DNA of 64,000 nt from Rhodoferax sp. (GTDB lineage Bacteria > Pseudomonadota > Gammaproteobacteria > Burkholderiales > Burkholderiaceae_C): NCBI RefSeq assembly GCF_028714215.1, contig NZ_JAQTMS010000001.1, positions 1 to 64,000 of the forward strand, in the 5' to 3' direction. How positions within the stretch are numbered: position 1 is the first letter of the stretch; every line of letters begins with the position of its first letter. The notes under the pieces were generated by a model, which made no database searches, had not been told where the DNA came from, and saw nothing but the letters and a program-made list of their open reading frames with translations. Shown here piece after piece: positions 53,075 through 61,300 of this stretch. The position numbers and the translations under genes were made by a program.

Positions 53075-55312
53075 TCACTTGGTGGTGAAGGTAAACGCCC
53101 CATCCCAGTTGGTGCCGGGTGGGTGCTGGCGCAAGTACGTTATGCGTTTTGCATACACGTCGTAAAGGTAGCGATCCGGGTAGAGCCCCTGCAACTGAGC
53201 AAATTTGGCTTCCGCCAGTGGCCAGTTCTGTTCCCGATAAAAGCCCAACGCCGCCTCGTGCAGTGCCAGTTCTTCCTTCAGTGCCGGACTTTCCTGTCCC
53301 GAAGGGCAGATCGGCTCAAAAATGGCCACCGGTTTTTCCTTGCCCTTGACGCGCACGCGATCAAGCTCGCGGTAGACAAAGTCCGGCACGGCAGCCCGGG
53401 TGAACTCGCTAACCATGATCTGCACGCCGTATTCCTTGGTCAAGCCTTCCAGCCGGGAACCCAGATTGACAGCGTCGCCCATCACGGTATAGGCCAGGCG
53501 GAACTCCGAACCCATGTTGCCAACCGTCATTTCGCCCGTGTTGATGCCAACACCAATCCTGATCGGCGGCCAGCCCTTGGCCTTGAAATGATCCTGCAAC
53601 GCTTCAAGACCCTTGATCATGTCCAGCCCGGCCAGCAGCGCATGCCTGGCGTGCTGCTCGTCACGCACCGGGGCGCCCCAGAAAGCCATGATGGCATCGC
53701 CCATGTACTTGTCTATGGTGCCGCGATGCTGGTGAATCACATGCGTCATGGGGGTCAGAAATTCATTCATCAACTGCGTCAGCTGGGTCGGATCAAGGCC
53801 CTCTGAAATCGTGGTGAAGCCGCGCACGTCTGAAAAAAGTACCGTCAACTCCCGGCTTTCGCCGGCCAGCGAGTAAGCGCCCGGGTCTTTCGCCATTTCA
53901 TCGACCAGTTCGGGCGGCACATACTGGCCGAACAAGCCGCTCAATAAACGCTTGCCGCGCGACTCGATAAAAAAGCCATAGGCCATGTTGAAGACAAAAA
54001 GGGCCGTCGCCAGCAGCAGGCCCGAAGCCAGGGGCCAGACCTCGTGACTGAACTTCCACATCGACAGATTGAAAGCCAGCAGGGCCGCCAGCACCGCCAC
54101 CGACAGCGCGCTGGCCCACAAGGGGCTGAGCACCGGTAACGCCAGCGCCAGCAGCGCACCGATCACCAGCACCAAACTCAATTCGAACCCCAGCACATCG
54201 GCCGGGCGCCCCTTGATGTTGTTGTCGATGATGCCGGCGATAACGTTGGCATGCAGTTCCACGCCCGGATAAACGTCCTGCATCGGTGTCGAGCGCAAAT
54301 CCATCAGTCCCGGCGCCGTGGAGCCGATCAGCACAATGGTGTCGCGCAAGATTTCGGGCGACACCTTGCCCCGCAACACATCACTGGCCGGGACGTAGGC
54401 AAAGCTGCCCTGCTTGCCGCGAAACGGAATCAGGGCCGCAACATCGCGATCGACGGGAACGTGCCGTGTGCCCAGCTTGAGGTAAGTCAGGGCGTCGATG
54501 GTCTTCTCGTTGTCCTCGTAGCCCAGTTCAATTTTGGGCTCACGCAAATTCAATCTGGCCACGGCCAGCCCCAAGGTCTCGTACAAGGCACCGTCATACC
54601 TTTGCAGCAGCGAAATGCGCCGGAACACGCCGTCCGTATCCACCATCGGCGAGGCATTGTAAAAACCGCCGGCCGCGGCGCTGGCCTGCAATTCCGGCAG
54701 ATTCGCGGCAAACCCGCTGGCATCGGCGGCGCCGACAATGTCAGCTTCAAAACCACCTCGAGGCAGCGCCGGCGGCGGCAAGGTACCGACACCGGCACTG
54801 CGCTGCTGCTGTTCATGGCGGAAGTAATAGCCCAGGACCACGCGTCGGTTTTTCAGGCTGTCGGCAAACAACTGGTCGTAATTCAGTTGCGGCTTGAGTT
54901 GGTCCAGCGCCGACTTGAAATTTGCGTCGCCGCTCAGTTCCGCCCGGGCCAGCGCTTCCATGCGATTGAGCCCGGAACTCTCATCGCGTTCCGCAAAGAT
55001 GAGGTCGAAACCCAGCACGTCGACTTTGTACTTGTCAAACAGCAAATCGATCAAGTGCGCCAACTTGTTCCGCGACCACGGCCAATGACCTTGTTCCTGC
55101 AAACTTTTCTCGTCAATGTCGACGATCACGATGCGCGGATCACGTTCCGCCGGCATGGTCCATTTGAGCCTGAGGTCGTAGCTGAAATTTTCGAGCCGCT
55201 TGACAAATCCCAGGTCATAGGCTCCCTCCACATGCAAGGCCATCAGCGTCGTCATCACCAAACTGAGGCCGATGCGCAGCGCGTGGCGTTTGAAGAAGCC
55301 GGTATTTTTCAT
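53075..55312 (-). CDS. CHASE2-domain class III adenylate cyclase (745 aa)
   Basis: One N-terminal membrane segment, a large extracytoplasmic CHASE2 sensor (about 35-385; IVIVDIDEKSLQEQGHWPWS), three membrane segments (about 390-465), and a cyclase domain (about 495-670). Metal-binding Asp are in LFSDVRGFT and GDAIMAFWG; the Lys in DKYMGD favours ATP. After it is a short TPR-like tail (about 690-745). It should make cAMP in response to an envelope signal. It is last in the adhesin operon, 14 bases after the TpsB gene. Confidence 0.93.
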   Translation of the reverse strand: MKNTGFFKRHALRIGLSLVMTTLMALHVEGAYDLGFVKRLENFSYDLRLKWTMPAERDPRIVIVDIDEKSLQEQGHWPWSRNKLAHLIDLLFDKYKVDVLGFDLIFAERDESSGLNRMEALARAELSGDANFKSALDQLKPQLNYDQLFADSLKNRRVVLGYYFRHEQQQRSAGVGTLPPPALPRGGFEADIVGAADASGFAANLPELQASAAAGGFYNASPMVDTDGVFRRISLLQRYDGALYETLGLAVARLNLREPKIELGYEDNEKTIDALTYLKLGTRHVPVDRDVAALIPFRGKQGSFAYVPASDVLRGKVSPEILRDTIVLIGSTAPGLMDLRSTPMQDVYPGVELHANVIAGIIDNNIKGRPADVLGFELSLVLVIGALLALALPVLSPLWASALSVAVLAALLAFNLSMWKFSHEVWPLASGLLLATALFVFNMAYGFFIESRGKRLLSGLFGQYVPPELVDEMAKDPGAYSLAGESRELTVLFSDVRGFTTISEGLDPTQLTQLMNEFLTPMTHVIHQHRGTIDKYMGDAIMAFWGAPVRDEQHARHALLAGLDMIKGLEALQDHFKAKGWPPIRIGVGINTGEMTVGNMGSEFRLAYTVMGDAVNLGSRLEGLTKEYGVQIMVSEFTRAAVPDFVYRELDRVRVKGKEKPVAIFEPICPSGQESPALKEELALHEAALGFYREQNWPLAEAKFAQLQGLYPDRYLYDVYAKRITYLRQHPPGTNWDGAFTFTTK

Positions 55313-55326
55313 CTGCGAAAACCGAT

Positions 55327-56958
55327 TCAGAAATTGGCGGTCAAATTGAGATGAATTTTTTGATCTCCGGTCTGCGGCAAGTCCGAGTTGCTGGTCATCG
55401 GCAAGACACTGCCGACCAACAAAAGACCCCAGTCCAACGAGAAACCGTAAGCACCCGAACCGTAGCGCAACCCCAGCCCAATGCTGACCAGATGATCCGC
55501 GCCGGGTTTGTTGGGATTCAAATCCGGGTTACGGTTGCGCAACCAGCCGGCATCCAGGAAACCGAGCGCACGCAGTCCCGGCCTGAGTTCAGGGCCGGTG
55601 ATCTCCAGCGACGAAAACAGTCCGCTGTCACCGGCGATGGCACGCTCGCCGGTGCCGCGCACCGAGGAAGCGCCGCCAAGACCAAACTGCTCACCCGAAA
55701 TCAGCGCGCCGGCACTGTACTGAAACTGCCCGCGAGCACTCCACATCCAGCCCGACCCGAAGGACGACAGGTAGTTGGCGCCGCCACGCAAGGCCTTCCA
55801 GTTGACACTGGTGACGCGCACATCCTCACTTTGGTAAGCGGCCAAATCATTGCCGCGGCTGCCCGGCAGATTGATGGCCAGTTCGGTGTTGTAGCCCCAT
55901 ACGGCGGCATCCGACTCGACCCGGGCGGTGTAGCCGACGCTCAGGGGCCGACTGCCGCGCTCCAGCTGGCCCGGCACCGGAACATCATTGACCAGGGCGA
56001 CATTGAACAGTTTCTGATCCAGCCCCAGCGTCACATAGCTTCGCCGTCCACCGTCGGGCTCCAGGTAATGGCTGTAATTGACGCCCAAGGTCTGCCCGGC
56101 ACCGGTGCTGTTGAAAGTACCAAAGCTGCCCACCACGTCGGAACGGGTGTAGGCCAGGCCCAGCACGCCGCCCTGCCGATACAGGGGAACACGGTAATTC
56201 AGACCCAATTGCTTAACGTCCCTGACCCGCTCCAGAGAGGTGGTGTAAGCGGCTGAAAATTGCTGATCCAGATCGAACAGATTTGAATGCCCGCCCACCA
56301 GCGACAGCCGGTCCCGACCGGTCGACACCGACCCCGTATTGGACAAATTGGCCGAAAAATTCCACGGTTTGACTTCCCTGACCAGCAGCTTGGCATCAAT
56401 CTTGTCGGCCTCCTCGGACTCCTTGAGCGACACCTGTATTTGCTTGCCCTGGTTCTCGTTGGCAATCGCGGTCTGAATCGCCAGTGCCCTGAAATTGGGC
56501 GCCTGGCCCTCCTGCAAGGCCGGCACGCTGGCGCGAATATTGGCCTCGCTGTGGTGCGTCTGTCCCTCCACCGTGACCTTGCCAATCACAAACCTGACAA
56601 TATTCAAGGTCACCGTGGCGCCCACTTCCTGTGGCGGCAAAGAGACCCGATGCAGGGCAAAACCTTGGGCCTTGAGCTCAGCCTCCAGCGCCGCCGTGGC
56701 TTTTTGCATGGTGCTCAAGGTCGCGTCGGGCCCGATGAATGGGGCCAGCACGCGGGACGTCTGTTCCTTTGACAACGGGTTATCTCCGGTCAAATTAAAA
56801 CCGCTGATGCTGAAACGCGCCGTGGCCCCGGTCGCCGCCGGCATCGCTTGCTGTGCAGACCCGCAGCCAGGCCAGAGCAATGTCGCCGCTGCCAGCATGC
56901 TGGCTAGCGTACTTTTTGCACCTGAAACCGGCCCGCTGCTACTGAACAAATTTGGCAT
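55327..56958 (-). CDS. TpsB outer-membrane transporter (ShlB/FhaC/HecB family)
   Basis: A signal peptide (after MPNLFSSSGPVSG..., cut about residue 37), POTRA domains (about 50-205; ISGFNLTGDNPLSKEQTSRV), and a 16-strand barrel. The secretion motif VRGTGERAIAGDSG (about 440) and the final aromatic residue (LNLTANF) fit the family. It exports the large adhesin encoded two genes upstream by two-partner secretion. I start at 56958; the in-frame ATG at 56982 lies inside the FecR gene. Confidence 0.92.
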   Translation of the reverse strand: MPNLFSSSGPVSGAKSTLASMLAAATLLWPGCGSAQQAMPAATGATARFSISGFNLTGDNPLSKEQTSRVLAPFIGPDATLSTMQKATAALEAELKAQGFALHRVSLPPQEVGATVTLNIVRFVIGKVTVEGQTHHSEANIRASVPALQEGQAPNFRALAIQTAIANENQGKQIQVSLKESEEADKIDAKLLVREVKPWNFSANLSNTGSVSTGRDRLSLVGGHSNLFDLDQQFSAAYTTSLERVRDVKQLGLNYRVPLYRQGGVLGLAYTRSDVVGSFGTFNSTGAGQTLGVNYSHYLEPDGGRRSYVTLGLDQKLFNVALVNDVPVPGQLERGSRPLSVGYTARVESDAAVWGYNTELAINLPGSRGNDLAAYQSEDVRVTSVNWKALRGGANYLSSFGSGWMWSARGQFQYSAGALISGEQFGLGGASSVRGTGERAIAGDSGLFSSLEITGPELRPGLRALGFLDAGWLRNRNPDLNPNKPGADHLVSIGLGLRYGSGAYGFSLDWGLLLVGSVLPMTSNSDLPQTGDQKIHLNLTANF

Positions 56959-56972
56959 AAAAAACAGTACCT

Positions 56973-58358
56973 CTAGCGACATTGATTACTGGACCGATTT
57001 CTGACCTCGCCGACGATGCCAAGCAACATGGGATTGGGGTTGTTGGGCAAGGGCACTCTGTCAAACTGGATGAACAAGGGGGTTTCGATCGGGCGACCGG
57101 TACGGCCATCGGCGCCGGCAAATCCGGTTTCGCCGCGTCCCAGTTGCAGCGTCTCGCTGGCTGAAGCCACCTCAACGTGGCCCTCCCGCACCGTCACAAA
57201 CAAGCCCTCGTCCTCGACCGACACACCACCGTTGGAGAACAGCTGCTTCATGTTGACCGGCACCGTGTCAGGCCTTTGCAGTCGCTCCAGCGTCGGAGCG
57301 GTCAAGGGCCGAATGACCGTGCGACTGACAAACAAACCCTGCCCCGCTTCGAGTATCTGCAAAGCGGTCCTGCCCGCAGCGGCCACCTCGATGCTCCCCA
57401 GCCAGGTGAAGAAACTGCAACTGACGGGCTGCTCCGGGGTTGCCCCTTCCTCAGGCGCCGGGCAATCAAGATCCAGACCGGTTCCCCGGATACCGACCGT
57501 GGCCGTGGGAGCGACAAATTTGACATTTCGGTTGTTCGCCTTGCCAATCAATCCGGTCAGGGCGCGCATCGAGCCACGCACCAGCGAGATGAAAAAACGC
57601 CCCTCGGTCGGATTCTTGTCATCAAACACAAAACCGTCCACCTTGAAGTGGGTGCTGGAGCCCAGCGTCAGGCGACTTTCGTCCCGGAATATCAGGACAC
57701 CCTTGGAAACCGGACCGGTTTCCACCGTTTCGCCCGGGTAGACGCTGGCGCCTTCCACCAGTTTGCGTTTGCTCCCGGAGCCATCGGTGGCGCTGATATC
57801 CCCTTGCGCCGAGATCAGCTTGGCACTGGCCTGCACTGCGTTGGGTTGCGCCTTTTCCGTCACCTTGGCAGCCTCGGCCTTGCATTCCTGAGCGCAAAGA
57901 CGGGCATCGAAATCGGTGCCATGGATAGCCACCATGGCATTGGCCGTCTGAATTTTTGCCGCATTGGGTGCATCCTTGGAAATCGCACCGGTGACGGCCC
58001 GAAACCCGCCGCGCAGCAATTGCATCAGCATGGCGTTGTCTGGCGCGCCCTCTTTGAACTGGTATTGCTGCACGATCATTTCAGAATTTGGCCGCAGCGT
58101 CATGCGGGTTCCATCCTGCAACCTGATGATGGCCGCGGAGTCCTCGGCGATCGTCAGGCGGTCCCCCTCCATCAGCGGTAAACCCTTGCCCAGGGTACGC
58201 GGCAACTGTCCCGGCGTTTGGGCAAAACCGACACCGCGCGAAAACTGAACCTCGCCGGCGGGCTGGGCCGCCGCCGCCAGGGCCGCCACCATCAACATGG
58301 CGCCAACCAGCGGTCTCATGGCAGGCCGGATCAGACGGCTATTGATCAGCGCAAACAT
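56973..58358 (-). CDS. FecR-domain periplasmic protein (461 aa)
   Basis: A signal peptide (cleavage about residue 32, after AAAA), then two FecR-like modules: about 50-170 (GDRLTIAEDSAAIIRLQDGT) and about 210-330 (VETGPVSKGVLIFRDESRLT). There is no cytoplasmic sigma-regulator part and no sigma factor nearby, so it is probably a periplasmic/structural FecR protein, as seen next to two-partner systems. GAGGG sits 7 bases before the ATG; the start overlaps the adhesin gene end by 13 bases. Confidence 0.88.
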   Translation of the reverse strand: MFALINSRLIRPAMRPLVGAMLMVAALAAAAQPAGEVQFSRGVGFAQTPGQLPRTLGKGLPLMEGDRLTIAEDSAAIIRLQDGTRMTLRPNSEMIVQQYQFKEGAPDNAMLMQLLRGGFRAVTGAISKDAPNAAKIQTANAMVAIHGTDFDARLCAQECKAEAAKVTEKAQPNAVQASAKLISAQGDISATDGSGSKRKLVEGASVYPGETVETGPVSKGVLIFRDESRLTLGSSTHFKVDGFVFDDKNPTEGRFFISLVRGSMRALTGLIGKANNRNVKFVAPTATVGIRGTGLDLDCPAPEEGATPEQPVSCSFFTWLGSIEVAAAGRTALQILEAGQGLFVSRTVIRPLTAPTLERLQRPDTVPVNMKQLFSNGGVSVEDEGLFVTVREGHVEVASASETLQLGRGETGFAGADGRTGRPIETPLFIQFDRVPLPNNPNPMLLGIVGEVRNRSSNQCR

Positions 58359-61300
58359 ATGTCGCCCTCAAGCATTGTGCTCTTCTTGTCCTTGTCGGTG
58401 GAACCGAGCGGGTCGAGGCTGACCAGCAGCGGTGCAACAACGGCTTTTTCGAATTGAGTCACGAAGGCCACCACGTAATCGGTCGGTGCGCTGCCGCTGG
58501 CGGTGGACAGAGACCCGGGCGGTGCAACGACCGAAGTGCCCTGGGCCGGATAGCTGACCGGATTGCCAAAGCTGGTGGCTGACGGGCCTAGCGTCACGCT
58601 GCCGCCGGCACTGACGACCAGTCCCAGCGCCGCCGACACCTTGCTGTTCTGCACAAAATTGTTGGCCGCGCGCAGCCCGATGGCGCCGGCGCTGGAGACC
58701 AGGTCGCCGTTCAGGGTCAGGTTGCCGGCACTGGTCAGGTCGGTGGCCACCAGGTCGATATCGCCACTGGCCGACACCCCTGCCGAGCCAATCGTCAGGG
58801 GGCTGTTGGCCGTCATCGATACCTTTCCGCCGTTGGCCACCACGGGGCCCGAGGTGCTGATGCCGCCGGTGTTGTACAAGGTGATATTGCCGGCCGCCGT
58901 ATGGATACCCTGAACATCGATCACGCCCACGTTGGTCAGCTCAATATTGCCGCTGCCGGTGCTGGCCGCTTTGAAACTTCCAATCCGATTGCCGGCATCA
59001 TTCAACGTTGTACTTCCCGAGGACTGGGTTGACAACAAGCCCGACGCGATCAGAGCGCCGCCTTGCCCAATGTTGCCACTGGGCGCAGTCAGGCTGATCG
59101 CCGGCGCGGTGATGGCACCGACGGTCAAATTGCTGCTGTTTTGGGTGATCTCCACCGGTCCACTGGCGGCGATGCTGCCGGCGCTCTGACTGAAACTGCC
59201 GTTGACGCTCAAAGAGCCGGCCAAATTGAGTGAGCCACCGCTTTGGTTGTACTGAGGTGTGCTCAAGCCGCTGCCAATTGACAAGCTACCCCCAGACAGG
59301 GAGAAGCCACCTGCGCCGCCGAGCGCCTGCAGGCTGGTGCTGCCTGCGCCAGCGTCATAGGTGACCAGCACGCCCGCTGGTATGGCAACCGCCAACACGT
59401 TGGAAGCGTCCGGCAAGGCATCCCAATTGCCGGCATCGCTCCATTGGCCGCTGCCCGCCGCAGTCCAGGTCGACAACGGCCGCACGGTGATCGTGCCCTT
59501 GGCGCTGGCAGCACTGCCGGCCCAGGTGTAATTGGCGGCATCGGGCCCGCTCAAGGCAAGGTTGCTGAGGTTGACCGTTTTGCCCACACCGACGTTTCTG
59601 TCGCCAAAGGCGGCGCTGACGCTGCCAACGCTCACCTTGTCGCCACCGATCAGACCGGTCAGGCTGGCGTTGCTGGCGACCGCCGTTGCCGTGGTGTTTC
59701 CGTCGTAAACCTTGTCGTTGATGACGATCCCGCTGACCCCGGTGATCGCCGCCCGGGTGATGTCGGCCGTGGTTGAGGCTGGCGTTGCGCTCAAGGTGTA
59801 ATTGCCGGCATCGGCGCCGCCCAGGCTCAGCCCGGTGATATTGACGGTCTTGCCAGTGCCGGCGTTCTTGTCGGCAAAGCTGCCGCTGGCGGCAGCCACC
59901 GCTACGTTGTCGCCGCTGAGGGCCCCGCTCAGGATCGCCGAAGCCGTGTTCAGGGTGGCGCTGGTGTTGCCGTCGTAGACTTTGTTGTTGGCGGCGATAC
60001 CGCTCACCGCGGTGATCGTTGCCTTGTCGATGGTCAGCGTGCCATTGACGTAGCCCAGCGTGTAGTTCGCGGCCGTCAGGCCCGCCGGCGCAATGGCGTA
60101 GCTGCCGGCGCGGCTGGCACCTTGCGCGCTGCCGCCATAGCTCGGGGCGCCGGCCAGCACGGAGGTGGTCTCGCCATTGACGAAGCCGCTGTAGTTCACG
60201 CCATTGCCGCCGGTGTAGGCCAGCCGGTCGTAGGTCTTGCTGGCATTGTTGGCGCTGACCGTCAGGCTGGCGGGTGTGATGCTGCCAATGTTGCCGGAAA
60301 CACTGTTGGGCAGGATGTAGTTCGACAGATTGGTGCTGCCCAGCGGACTGAAATCGGTGGCCGCCAGGGTGGTGCTGACCAGAATACCGCTGCCCACGTT
60401 TTGCGACGCATAAGTACCCGTGGTCTTGGTCACATACGCCGAGTCGGCATTGACAAAACCACTGAGCAAAAAGTTACCTGGCGCCAAGCTGGCATTGAGC
60501 GTGCCGTCGTAGGTCTTGTTGGCCACGCCGGTGAGCGAGGCGGTCAGGTTGACGCCGGTGAGTTGGGCCGGGTTGACGGTGTAGCTTTGCGCCGTCCCGG
60601 TGCTCAACGCGTACGGCAAGGCGGGCGATAGGCCGCTGTACTGCAGCGCATAGCTGCCGGCCGGGGTGCTGGCGCTGATGGGCCAATTCGAGTAGCTGAC
60701 GCCGCTGCCGACGATCAGCGCCGCCGTAAGAGTGTCTCTGGCGTCCAGCCCGCGCAAGGTGTAGCCCGCAGTGGCCGTCGCCGGGCTACCGTAGGTGCTT
60801 GAGAGGGTGCCGCCAAAGTTAGCATCGACATAGAGCGGCGACGCGTAGATGAAGCCGCTGCCGCTGGCCGCCACGCTGCCTCCGTAGGCCGTGTTGTACT
60901 GGTAGAGCGTCGGGACCAAGCCGTTGGGCACTATGCTGGGAGCCGGTGCATACACCAGCCAGCGACCGCCCGTCCCTGTCACAAATTCTCCGGCACCGTG
61001 GAGGTTGCTGAATCCAGTTCCGCTCACCACCTTGATACTGCCTGAAGTGGTGCTAATCGGAGTCTCCACCGAGACCGTGCCATCGGCCTTCAACAGAACG
61101 TCGCCAGTGCCACCATTGATGCTGGAAAGCGCAGCCACGGCAATACCGCCACCGGTCGCGGCAACGGATACGCCATTGCCGGAAATGCCACCCGAGTCCA
61201 CGGCTGTCGCAACGGCACCGGCGTTCGCCACGGTAACGGCACCCCCGGTATGGATGGTACCTAGCGTGACGGGAATCTGGTTGCGCAAAGTGATGTCGCC